The notes under the pieces were generated by a model. That model did not search any database. It saw only the letters and a list, made by a program, of their open reading frames with translations, and was not told the origin of the DNA. Shown here in pieces: positions 36,586 through 44,474 of a stretch of DNA of 64,000 bases. This DNA comes from Desulfovibrio piger (GTDB taxonomy: Bacteria; Desulfobacterota; Desulfovibrionia; Desulfovibrionales; Desulfovibrionaceae): the NCBI RefSeq assembly GCF_900116045.1, contig NZ_LT630450.1, forward strand, positions 527,501 to 591,500. Reading direction: 5' to 3'. The stretch's first letter is position 1, and every line of letters begins with the position of its first letter. The position numbers and the translations under genes are program-made.

Positions 36586-37197
36586 ATGGAAGGGTTCATC
36601 GCGCTGGCTTCGTTCAGCCTGGCCTATGCGTTCATCGTCCTGCTGGGGCTGATCCTGCTGCTCAACATCCTTGGCCTGCCCGCCAACTGGGTGGTAGTGC
36701 TGCTGGTGGTGCTGTGGAAATTCCTGCACCCGGCCGCCGGGGCCCTGGATGTCTGGTTCTGGATCATGTTCCTGGGCCTGGCTGTCCTGGGTGAGGTGCT
36801 GGAAATGGGCGTACAGGTCATGAACGCCAGACGGCACGGCTCCAGCACATCCGGCACAGTGGCCGGCATGGTGGGGGCCATTGCCGGGGCCATCTTCCTG
36901 GCGCCGCTCTTTTTCGGGCTGGGGGCGTTTATCGGGGCTCTGGCAGGCGCCTGGCTGGGCTGCCTGGTCATGGAGCTGCTGCGCGGCCGCCCCGGCAAGG
37001 AAGCCTTTGATGCAGCCTTCGGCACCATGATGGGGCGCTTTCTGGGAACGGTCTGCAAGCTGGGCACGGGCAGCGCCATGGTCGTGCTGACGGCCCGTCG
37101 CATCTGGCCGGATGCCGTACCGGTGCCGCCGCCGTTGCATCCTGCAGTGCCGGAGCCGGGGCAGGTCGTGATGCTGTTGAAGAACTGGTTGTGTTGA
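36586..37197 (+). CDS. DUF456 family membrane protein
   Basis: The product has 203 residues with about five membrane helices (roughly residues 10-30, 35-55, 60-80, 95-115 and 118-140). GLPANWVVVLLVVLW at the start and GSSTSGTVAGMVGAIAGAIF in the middle are the conserved DUF456 segments. Function unknown. It lies four bases after the ligase gene and two bases before the RNA methylase gene start region, so it belongs to the same transcription unit. Confidence 0.85.
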   Translation: MEGFIALASFSLAYAFIVLLGLILLLNILGLPANWVVVLLVVLWKFLHPAAGALDVWFWIMFLGLAVLGEVLEMGVQVMNARRHGSSTSGTVAGMVGAIAGAIFLAPLFFGLGAFIGALAGAWLGCLVMELLRGRPGKEAFDAAFGTMMGRFLGTVCKLGTGSAMVVLTARRIWPDAVPVPPPLHPAVPEPGQVVMLLKNWLC

Positions 37198-37204
37198 GGT
37201 GATC

Positions 37205-37966
37205 ATGTCGCTGGATTTACTGCAAGTGGTTCTGGTTCAGACGCGCTTCCCCGAAAACATCGGCATGGCTGCCCGCGCCTGTGTCAATATGGGCAGCCGG
37301 AGCATCCGTCTGGTGGCACCGGAACGCTGGGACAGGGAAAAGGCCCGGCCTCTGGCTACCCCCAAAGGGCAGGGCGTGCTGGATGCTGTGCAGGTCCTGC
37401 CGGAGATGTCGGCAGCCGTGGCGGACTGCTCGCTGGTCATAGGGACCACGGCCCGGACCGGGGGCTGGCGGCGTTCCCTGCTGTCCCCCGGGCAGGCCGC
37501 GGGTGAAGTGGCCCAGGCCCTGGAACGGGGGGAAAAGGTGGCCATCGTGTTCGGTCCCGAAGACCGGGGCCTGGATAATGATGCCATCCAGCACTGCCAG
37601 CGGCTGGTGACCATCCCCACTAATCCTGAGGCCAGCTCGCTCAACCTGGCGCAGTCGGTATTGCTGCTGTTGTATGAGTGCGCCAAGGCCGTGCGGGCTC
37701 GTCAGCATGAGCCTGCCGGAGAAAAGGCTCCGGCGGAGGGCGGCTCCGGCCGCGTCATCTCCTCGGCCGACTATGAGCGCCTTCTGGACAATCTGAAGGA
37801 CATGCTGCTGCGGCTGGATTGTCTGCATGGTGACAACCCGGACTACTTCCTGATGCCCTGGCGGCGTCTGCTGGCCCGGGCCCAGGTGCGCCGGCATGAA
37901 TATGACGCGCTGATGGGCTTGTGCCGTCAGGTCCGCAACAAGCTGGATGGCAGCAAGAAAGCATAA
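37205..37966 (+). CDS. TrmJ-like tRNA/rRNA 2'-O-methyltransferase (SpoU superfamily)
   Basis: The product has 253 residues from the ATG at 37205; an upstream in-frame GTG at 37199 adds two residues. SPOUT-type motifs are visible: RFPENIGMAARACVNMGS (motif 1), VFGPEDRGLDNDAI (motif 2) and IPTNPEASSLNLAQSVLLLLYE (motif 3, with the knot). This matches TrmJ, which methylates the ribose at position 32 of certain tRNAs. The C-terminal 80 residues form the helical extension of the family. It is the last gene of a run that starts at 34187 and is followed by a terminator. Confidence 0.88.
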   Translation: MSLDLLQVVLVQTRFPENIGMAARACVNMGSRSIRLVAPERWDREKARPLATPKGQGVLDAVQVLPEMSAAVADCSLVIGTTARTGGWRRSLLSPGQAAGEVAQALERGEKVAIVFGPEDRGLDNDAIQHCQRLVTIPTNPEASSLNLAQSVLLLLYECAKAVRARQHEPAGEKAPAEGGSGRVISSADYERLLDNLKDMLLRLDCLHGDNPDYFLMPWRRLLARAQVRRHEYDALMGLCRQVRNKLDGSKKA

Positions 37967-37996
37967 CTGCTGCGACAACAGAAGAACGTATGGACA

Positions 37997-38025
37997 AACA
38001 GCTCCTGCAAAGGAGCTGTTTTCCT
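37997..38025 (+). terminator. Rho-independent terminator after the TrmJ-like gene
   Basis: AACAGCTCCT (37997-38006) pairs with AGGAGCTGTT (38011-38020) around a GCAA loop, followed by TTCCTG. The stem is perfect but the U-tract is short. Confidence 0.7.
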
Positions 38026-38318
38026 GCCTGGCTTCACCCGGATGGAGGGAAAAAGCCCGCGCCGGAACTGGCCGGCAGGGAAGAGCATGCCTGGAATGTG
38101 AGGGGCGTGCCAGATATCGCGGGTGGCCGGGCAGGATGTCTGCAGAAAAAAGCCCCGCCCGCACGCGGCAGGAAAGGCCTGTACCTGGCCGCCGTTCCAA
38201 GATTTTTTACCGCAAAAGGTTGACGAACGTTCCGGCAAGGCAGACCATCGTCCCGGGTGCAGGGCCGGGCGCCGCCATTGCGTCCGGCCCTGGCCAGTGT
38301 ATGCAAGGAGAAAGATCC

Positions 38319-38867
38319 ATGAGTGGAAAAAACATCCTCGTCATTTCTTCCAGTCCCCGCCGGAGGGGCAATTCCGATCTGCTGGCCGATGCCTTTATCG
38401 AGGGAGCGCAGGAAGCCGGTCATACCGTGGAAAAGATAAGCCTGCATGACAAAAAGATCGGTTTTTGCAGGGGCTGTCTCGGCTGTCAGAAAACGCAGCG
38501 CTGCATCCTTCGGGACGATATGGATGACATCCTGCCGCGCATGCAGCAGGCCGAGGTGATCGTTTTTGCCAGCCCCGTCTATTTCTATTCGCTGTGCGGT
38601 CAGCTGAAGACCCTGCTGGATCGTACCAATCCTCTGTTCGCCGGGGACTATGCTTTTCGCGACATCTATTTACTGGCCAGTGCTGCCGACACGGACGAAA
38701 AGGCCATGGAAGGCCCCAAGAAAGCTCTGGAGGGCTGGGTGGTCTGCTTTGAAAAGGCCCGGCTGTGCGGCGTGGTACAGGCCCTTGGCGTGACGGAAGC
38801 GGGTGATATCCGGCGGACGCCTGCGGCGCTGGATGCTGCCCGCGATCTGGGCAGGGGCATCCGCTAG
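38319..38867 (+). CDS. NADPH-dependent FMN reductase / iron-sulfur flavoprotein-like
   Basis: The product has 182 residues. ILVISSSPRRRGNSDLLADAF is the N-terminal FMN-binding loop of the flavodoxin-like reductase family, and FCRGCLGCQKTQRCILRDDM near residues 48-67 contains a compact cysteine cluster as in iron-sulfur flavoproteins. FASPVYFYSLCGQLKTLLDR is the second flavin loop. It probably reduces quinones, flavins or metals in the cytoplasm. AAGGAGAAAG precedes the ATG at 38319; an upstream in-frame ATG (MQGERSMSG) is an alternative. A terminator follows. Confidence 0.88.
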   Translation: MSGKNILVISSSPRRRGNSDLLADAFIEGAQEAGHTVEKISLHDKKIGFCRGCLGCQKTQRCILRDDMDDILPRMQQAEVIVFASPVYFYSLCGQLKTLLDRTNPLFAGDYAFRDIYLLASAADTDEKAMEGPKKALEGWVVCFEKARLCGVVQALGVTEAGDIRRTPAALDAARDLGRGIR

Positions 38868-38910
38868 AGGCATGGTTTGCCTGTCGGATCCTCTGACAGG
38901 CGAAACAGGG

Positions 38911-38981
38911 CAGGGGACAGTGGCCTTTGGTTGCCTGCATTAGCAGGCAATATCAGGAGTGGCTGCTGTCCCCTGTTTTTT
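38911..38981 (+). terminator. Terminator with nested hairpins after the flavin reductase gene
   Basis: CAGGGGACAG (38911-38920) pairs with CTGTCCCCTG (38966-38975), enclosing TTGCCTGC/GCAGGCAA (38931-38938 with 38943-38950), followed by a run of T. The structure is larger than a usual terminator. Confidence 0.75.
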
Positions 38982-39010
38982 TAGAAAAGACTTTGTTCAG
39001 GAAGGTTGGC

Positions 39011-39433
39011 TTATTTGTCCAACAGCCCTGTGACGCCTTCCAGCCATGCCCCTTCCAGGCAGGTATCTCGCAGACTGGCACCACTCAGGTCGGCTCCCTG
39101 GAGGCTGGCACTCGTCAGATTCGCACCGTCCAGCAGGGCATTCTCCAGGATGGCACCATTCAGCCGGGCTTCCCGCAGGTCGGCACTCCTCAGGTCTGCT
39201 TCATTGAGCGCCGCTCCGGCCAGATTGGCCCAGGAAAGATTGGCCTTGGCCAGCTCCGCGCTGACAAGGTTGGCCCCGGCCAGATCGGCCAGCTCCAGAT
39301 CGGCGCCCCGCAAGTCGGCCCCGGCAAAATTGGCTCCCCGCAGCTCGACGCCCCGAAAATCCTTGCCGGCAAGGCTGGCATTGGCAAAATTTTTCCCCGC
39401 CATGCTTTGCGGGTGGGGATGCTGATGGCTCAT
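39011..39433 (-). CDS. Pentapeptide-repeat protein
   Basis: The product has 140 residues. Most of it is a run of about 20 A(D/N)LxX pentapeptides (for example ANFAGADLRGADLELADLA), which folds into a right-handed quadrilateral beta-helix. The ATG at 39431-39433 (MSHQHPHPQS) is preceded by GGAGGAATCCC; a longer frame without a ribosome site is rejected. There is no catalytic domain. Some family members mimic DNA and protect gyrase, but nothing here shows that. It is convergent with the flavin reductase unit. Confidence 0.9.
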   Translation of the reverse strand: MSHQHPHPQSMAGKNFANASLAGKDFRGVELRGANFAGADLRGADLELADLAGANLVSAELAKANLSWANLAGAALNEADLRSADLREARLNGAILENALLDGANLTSASLQGADLSGASLRDTCLEGAWLEGVTGLLDK

Positions 39434-39752
39434 GGGATTCCTCCAGAAGCGGTTTCCGGCCATGATAGACCAGACGGCCACTTGGTCACAACTGTTTTGT
39501 CGGGACGGGTGCGCTGCTGCTCCCGCAAAAGGGCATGACCGGGAAATTGGGGGCACGCCTCGCCCTGACGTGCGCCAGGCGATTCCACAGGACGGCCCGC
39601 TGCGGTAGGGCCTTGCCGGCACTATACGCGAGGATGGGGGGCCGTACCTTTATGCTTTTGGCGGAATCGTGTATCTTGTACGGCACGGGCCGGATGCGGA
39701 GATGTCTTGCCCGGCTCGGACAGTTCAAAATCCATTTCGGAGAGTACCTGCC
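39434..39752. other. Intergenic region between divergent genes, nothing recognised
   Basis: About 320 bases upstream of both the pentapeptide-repeat gene and the small zinc-ribbon-like gene. It must hold both promoters, but no clear consensus stands out. Confidence 0.4.
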
Positions 39753-40058
39753 ATGAAAAAAATGCTCGCCATCCTGATGGCCCTGGGGCTTGTCTGTTCT
39801 TCCTCCGGTCTCGTCCTGAGCGCGCCTGCCCAGCAGGCTGCCCCGGCGACGGCCGCGGCTCCGGCCCCTGCCGCCAAACCTGCTCCCAAGGCTGCGCCCC
39901 AGAAGGTGGAGGCGGGCTACCGCGGCAACCCGGAAAGCAAGATCTACCACAATTCTTCCTGCCGCTATTACAAGAGCAAGAGTGCCAGCAAAAGCTTTGC
40001 CTCTCCGGCGGATGCCAAGGCCGCCGGGTACCGTCCCTGCAAGGTCTGCAAGGGCTAA
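39753..40058 (+). CDS. Small exported Ada-like metal-binding domain protein
   Basis: The product has 101 residues: a signal peptide (MKKMLAILMALGLVCSSSGL, cleavage near LSAPA), an Ala/Pro-rich linker (residues 28-50), and a C-terminal domain. That domain reads YHNSSCRYYKSKS, then SPADAKAAGYRPCKVCKG. The Cys-x-n-Cys-xx-Cys pattern with a His resembles the metal-binding fold of Ada, often found beside secreted nucleases and here alone. It probably binds zinc outside the cytoplasm; its function is unknown. GGAGAG precedes the ATG. Confidence 0.8.
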   Translation: MKKMLAILMALGLVCSSSGLVLSAPAQQAAPATAAAPAPAAKPAPKAAPQKVEAGYRGNPESKIYHNSSCRYYKSKSASKSFASPADAKAAGYRPCKVCKG

Positions 40059-40365
40059 GACAGCATCATCGCTGATTGGTGAACGGCTTCTCCTGTTGCA
40101 GTACCGCCGTCAAGGGAAGCCGTTTTTTTCTGTTCCCTGCGTTGTTTTGACGTCAGCAGCCTTATGGGCTCTTGGGTCTTTGTGAGGCATCACTGCCTGC
40201 GCTGGGACCCGATAGGGAAAGGGGAAGGTCTGTCATCCTGTTGACGTTGGGGGGAGGGCCTGCTCCGCAGCGGGCAGGACACACCAACGTGTGGCAAAGA
40301 AAAAAGCAAGCTCTCGATTTTTTGCTTGACGATGGCCCGTATTTCCCGTAGATACGCCTCATCGC
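40059..40365. other. Intergenic region before tRNA-Glu, no gene recognised
   Basis: About 300 bases. Apart from the terminator at its left end I see nothing that can be supported; the sequence immediately before 40366 should hold the tRNA promoter. Confidence 0.4.
40082..40130 (+). terminator. Rho-independent terminator after the zinc-ribbon-like gene
   Basis: AACGGCTTC (40082-40090) pairs with GAAGCCGTT (40116-40124) and a run of six T follows. Confidence 0.75.
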
Positions 40366-40442
40366 GTCCCCATCGTCTAGCCGGCCCAGGACAACGGCCT
40401 TTCACGCCGTCGACAGGGGTTCAAATCCCCTTGGGGACGCCA
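40366..40442 (+). tRNA. tRNA-Glu (anticodon TTC), probable island attachment site
   Basis: GTCCCCA (40366-40372) pairs with TGGGGAC, and CCA is encoded at 40440-40442. The anticodon stem ACGGC/GCCGT holds CTTTCAC, giving anticodon TTC. The T-arm AGGGG TTCAAAT CCCCT is intact. An integrase gene remnant begins 240 bases downstream, the usual arrangement for an element integrated at a tRNA 3' end. Confidence 0.95.
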
Positions 40443-40456
40443 AAATAAGGTACGAT

Positions 40457-40502
40457 AAAGGATATCGATGTGCAAAACACATTGGTATCCTTTCTTTTTT
40501 TG
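40457..40502 (+). terminator. Terminator after tRNA-Glu
   Basis: AAAGGATATCGATGTG and CACATTGGTATCCTTT form an imperfect stem around a CAAAA loop, followed by a long T-rich tract to 40502. Confidence 0.75.
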
Positions 40503-40682
40503 TGTCAACAGGGTTTCCCGTCGTCCACGTTTGTCCGGTTGCATCCAATTCTTGCAGGGGTATATCCGAGGGTAGATCCATGCTATGAAAAGCGTGATAC
40601 CCTCACGGATAACATAGTTGTATTACTGTGTTTTTTGTCCTGAGAGGTATCGAGACATCCAGCAGAAGCCAAGGAGTACCCC

Positions 40683-41883
40683 ATGCCTCTTACCGACGTT
40701 CGTATCCGCAGTTTGAAGCCCGCAAACAAGCCCCACAAGTATTCCGACGGCGGCGGGCTTTTCCTCTTCATTCCTCCCAGCGGCAGCAAGCTCTGGCGCA
40801 TGGCCTACCGCTTTGAGGGCAAAAGCAGGCTCCTCAGCTTCGGGGCCTATCCCGCCGTATCTCTCAAGGATGCCAGAGAGCGCCGTGATGAGGCCCGGCG
40901 TCTGCTGGCGAAGGGTATCGATCCCTCCGCGTATAAGCGACAGCAGCAGGAAGCCCGAAGAATTGCCGAACGGGACAGTTTTCAAAACATTGCCCGCGAA
41001 TGGCACACCACACGCATGACGGCATTCTCCGCAAAGCATCAGGGAACGGTCATGTATCGTCTTTGCAACTACATTTTCCCGTTTATCGGCACGGCGCCCA
41101 TCGCCCGGCTGGAAGTGCAGGATATCATGGCCGTGCTCAGACCGCTGGAGATGAAACGTTGTTACGAGACCTCCCGGCGAGTCCTGCAAATCATCAATCA
41201 GGTTTTCCGCTATGCCGTCATTACGGGGCGGGCGCGGCACAACATCGCCGCCGATCTTCGGGGAGCCCTGAGCCCTCGCCGGGTAACGCATCGTGCCGCT
41301 GTGCTGACGCCGGAAAAGGTCGGTCAGCTGCTCCGGGACATAGATGCCTATGACGGCTATTTCCCGCTGGTCTGCGCCTTGAAGCTGGCCCCGCTGGTCT
41401 TTACCCACCCCACGGAATTACGGGCCGCGCAGTGGGGCGAGTTTGATCTTGAGGCTGCGGAATGGCGTATTCCGGCCGAGCGCATGAAAATGCGGCGTCC
41501 GCATATTGTGCCGCTGTCTGCACAATCTGTGGCCATTCTGCGGGAATTGCAGCCCTGGACCGGCACGGGCAGGTATCTGTTTTCCTTCTGTGCGCACGGA
41601 AGCGCGTCCCCTGTCTGACGTCACCATGCTCAATGCCCTGCGCCGCATGGGCTATCAAAAAGACGAAATGAGCGTCCACGGCTTTCGCTCCATTGCATCG
41701 ACGCTGCTCAACGAACTGGGCTACAATCGGGACTAGATTGAGCGTCAGCTTGCACATGGCGAACGAAATGAGGTCCGTGCGGCATACAATTATGCGGAGT
41801 ACCTGCCGGAGCGCCGAAGGATGATGCAGGAGTGGGCCGACTATCTCGACAGACTCCGCACGGGCAAATCCGAGCAGGCGTAA
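40683..41883 (+). pseudogene. int: P4-type tyrosine integrase, inactivated
   Basis: The intact first part (311 codons) has the DUF4102 N-terminus (IRSLKPANKPHKYSDGGGLF), the core-binding domain and RIPAERMKMRRPHIVPLS. Three lesions follow. First, the Arg I position reads THPTELRAAQW where the family has RPxEL: His242, a CAC codon at 41406-41408. Second, an extra T in the T4 run at 41580-41583 shifts the frame; the other frame continues PSVRTEARPLSD. Third, a TAG at 41734-41736 interrupts the frame just before IERQLAHGERN. Beyond it the catalytic Tyr region (AAYNYAEYLPERR) survives to a TAA at 41881. The His-xx-Arg (HGFRSIAS) is still present. Confidence 0.88.
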
Positions 41884-42292
41884 CAGCCGCTAAAAAGAGC
41901 ATGTTCTGATAAAAATATCTGGGGAGACAGCGTCCAAACACGCACAGAGCGTTTTTTTCCAGAAATCTGGCAAAATAATCAATTGATAACATGCTATAAT
42001 TACACTGCTTTTACGAAGAGTCTCAAATAAATGCCATTCGTAAAAGCTGTGTTTTTTTGTAATCTTTTGGCCGCTGACATCCCCCTCTATGCTTACCCAT
42101 AATCATTTTATATTTTAGAATGTTATGAAATTCCGACTCTGTTTTTTAAAGAAAATGCATGACATTTTTGTACACCCAAAATGCTCTTGAAGGTAGCTGT
42201 AAGTACCTGGGTTGCAAAACATCTGCTCTGCACATGTCATTTCTTTTATGCTATATACTCCGTAATCTTCTTCTTTATAGGGAGTTGTTACT
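41884..42292. other. AT-rich intergenic region upstream of the AlpA-like gene
   Basis: About 410 bases without a gene. It contains a strong terminator hairpin at 42002-42058 and otherwise AT-rich sequence that probably includes the promoter of the AlpA-replication unit. Confidence 0.5.
42002..42058 (+). terminator. Rho-independent terminator downstream of the integrase remnant
   Basis: ACACTGCTTTTACGAA (42002-42017) pairs with TTCGTAAAAGCTGTGT (42037-42052) with one mismatch, followed by TTTTTTG. Confidence 0.8.
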
Positions 42293-42502
42293 ATGGCGAC
42301 AAATATTCCCTCTACTGGATTTCTTCGTCTCCCTCAGGTGCTTGCCCTTGTCCCCGTCAGTAAAAGCGCCTGGTGGCAGGGCTGCCGTACCGGGCGCTAT
42401 CCCAAGCCTGTAAAGCTCGGCCCCCGTACCACTGTCTGGCGGGCGGAAGACATCAGAGCGTTCATAGAAAACGCGGGACGGGAGCAGGAAGACCATGACT
42501 AG
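42293..42502 (+). CDS. AlpA family phage-type transcriptional regulator
   Basis: The product has 69 residues, a single MerR-like winged helix. FLRLPQVLALVPVSKSAWW, then GRYPKPVKLGPRTTVWRAED and IRAFIE are the standard AlpA/Cox-like pattern. In P4-like elements AlpA activates the integrase or excision. GGGAG precedes the ATG. It overlaps the start of the replication gene by eight bases, so the two are cotranslated. The integrase it would normally serve is dead. Confidence 0.9.
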   Translation: MATNIPSTGFLRLPQVLALVPVSKSAWWQGCRTGRYPKPVKLGPRTTVWRAEDIRAFIENAGREQEDHD

Positions 42503-44279
42503 CCTTCTGGGGACCTTCCGGGAAATTCTCGCGCAGCATGACCTTCTGCCGGAAGACATTCTTGCGGACGGGAATCTGTATCGCTGTCCGACACGGAACA
42601 AACCGTACAAGCGCAACGGCGCATATATTGCTCATCAGGACAGGCCCGCGACTCTCTGGCGGTGTAACTGGGAGACAGGCGATCAGGGGACGCTCCACAC
42701 GGAAAGTGAGCGGACGCTTTCACCTGTTGAGCTGTCGGCGTGGCACAGGCGGCAGCAGGCCATGCGGAAACAGCGTGACGAAGAATGCGCCAGGCGTCAT
42801 GCAGAGGCGGCGCAGCAGGCACACAAGCGTTTACAGGCATCCTTTCCCTGTTCAGAGAGGTACGCGTACCTGAGCTGCAAAGGTATTCCCGCGCTTGCGG
42901 ATATGCGTCAGGACAGAAATGGGATGCTTCTCATTCCGGTCAGGGACAGTTCCGGCAGGGTGCAGAGTCTGCAATATATCGCACCGGACGGCACAAAGCG
43001 CTTTCTTACGGGCGGCAAGGTTCAGGGCGGGCAATTCGTTATTCCCGACAATGCTGAAAAACCGCTGGCACTTTGTGAGGGCTACGCCACCGGGGCCAGC
43101 ATTCACCTTGCCTGTGCATGGACGGTCTATGTGACGTTTTCGGCCGGAAATCTGCCTGTTGTGGCGGCTGCCGTGCGAAAACAGTTCCCGGACGCGCAGA
43201 TTCTGATCTGCGGCGACAATGACGAAACGGGCCGCGACAAGGGGCAGGAGGCCGCGCAGGCTGCACAGGCTCATCTTGTTGTGCCGCACTTTACCACAGG
43301 CAGCGGCAAGGACTTCAACGATCTGCATTTGACAGAGGGACTGCAAAGCATACGCCGCCAGCTGGAAAGCGCTCTGCCGGACAATCCTCCGTCGCTGGTA
43401 TCGCTGGATATGGGCGAGTTTCTTTCCATGTCCATACCTGAACGGGGGTATCTTTTATCCCCCATTCTTCCGGTTCAAGGGATAGGCATTCTGTATGCTC
43501 CGCGCGGCATCGGCAAGACGTTTGCCGCCTTGAGCGTCGCCGTTGCCGTGGCTTCCGGCGGCGCGGTGTTCAACTGGCGCGCCCCCATGCCCAAACGGAC
43601 GCTGTATGTGGACGGAGAAATGCCCGCCACAGCCATGCAGCATCGTCTTGCCGCGCTTGTCAGTGGCATGTCCGTCCCGCCGCATACACTGAAAAATATG
43701 GCGCTTATCACGCCGGACCTGCAGCCCTGTCCTATGCCGGATCTCTCCACCGCGCAGGGGCAGGTCATGCTGGAACCATTCCTGAAAGGCATGGATATGG
43801 TCGTGCTGGATAATATTGCCACCTTGTGCCGTACCGGCAAGGAAAACGAAGCCCAGTCATGGCAGACCATGCAGGCATGGCTGCTGGAGCTGCGTCGCCG
43901 GGGCATGGCTGTCCTGCTTATCCATCATGCCGGGAAAGCCGGCGATCAGCGCGGCACCAGCGCCAGAGAAGATATCATGGATACGGTCATCAGTCTGCGC
44001 AGGCCCAGAGAGTACAGCATGGCCGAAGGCGCACGCTTTGAAGCCCATCTGACCAAGGCACGGGGCATTGTGGGCGATGATGCCCGCCCCTTTGAGGCCA
44101 ATTTGATCACCGAAGGCAACGTGCTGCACTGGCGCATCAGAGAGTTTGAGGACGTGGAACTGGCCGAACTGAAACGCCTGCTGGCCGAGGGCTACAGCAT
44201 CCGCGACTGCGCCGAGGAAATGGGAAAGTCCAAGGCTGCTGTCCAGCGTCTGAAAAAGAAGCTGGAAGAGAAAAATTGA
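42495..44279 (+). CDS. TOPRIM / AAA-type replication protein (primase-helicase-like)
   Basis: The product has 594 residues. An N-terminal zinc-ribbon-like/primase region (residues 1-150) precedes a TOPRIM domain (CEGYATGASI with Glu195, ILICGDNDETGRDKG with Asp241/Asp243). A RecA/RepA-type ATPase follows (ILYAPRGIGKTFAAL, Lys341; Walker B MVVLDNIATL; then LLIHHAGKAG). The last 60 residues form a helix-turn-helix (AEGYSIRDCAEEMGKSKAAVQ). Such fusions replicate plasmids and integrative elements or start their copying. It is translationally coupled to the AlpA gene. The inverted repeat just beyond its stop may be its origin or the transfer origin. Confidence 0.85.
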   Translation: MTSLLGTFREILAQHDLLPEDILADGNLYRCPTRNKPYKRNGAYIAHQDRPATLWRCNWETGDQGTLHTESERTLSPVELSAWHRRQQAMRKQRDEECARRHAEAAQQAHKRLQASFPCSERYAYLSCKGIPALADMRQDRNGMLLIPVRDSSGRVQSLQYIAPDGTKRFLTGGKVQGGQFVIPDNAEKPLALCEGYATGASIHLACAWTVYVTFSAGNLPVVAAAVRKQFPDAQILICGDNDETGRDKGQEAAQAAQAHLVVPHFTTGSGKDFNDLHLTEGLQSIRRQLESALPDNPPSLVSLDMGEFLSMSIPERGYLLSPILPVQGIGILYAPRGIGKTFAALSVAVAVASGGAVFNWRAPMPKRTLYVDGEMPATAMQHRLAALVSGMSVPPHTLKNMALITPDLQPCPMPDLSTAQGQVMLEPFLKGMDMVVLDNIATLCRTGKENEAQSWQTMQAWLLELRRRGMAVLLIHHAGKAGDQRGTSAREDIMDTVISLRRPREYSMAEGARFEAHLTKARGIVGDDARPFEANLITEGNVLHWRIREFEDVELAELKRLLAEGYSIRDCAEEMGKSKAAVQRLKKKLEEKN

Positions 44280-44292
44280 CCTGCCTGCGTGC

Positions 44293-44350
44293 AGGTGTAC
44301 CGCTGTACCAGTCTCTAAGGGGCGGTACAGCGGTACACCTCCCGAACAAG
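44293..44350 (+). repeat. 17-bp perfect inverted repeat, candidate oriT/origin
   Basis: AGGTGTACCGCTGTACC (44293-44309) and GGTACAGCGGTACACCT (44334-44350) are exact complements around a 24-base loop. Two further GTACCGCT octamers follow near 44395-44401 and 44416-44423. The position between the replication gene and the MobV relaxase suggests a transfer origin or an iteron-type replication origin. Confidence 0.5.
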
Positions 44351-44474
44351 CGTCCAGATATGTCCAGTATTGTCCGCCGAGGTCTTCTCCGGCTGTACCG
44401 CTACAACGGCAAAAGTGTACCGCTTTGCAGCCGCCAGAAACCTGTGCGGTTCAGAGATACAAGGAAGTCCGACC

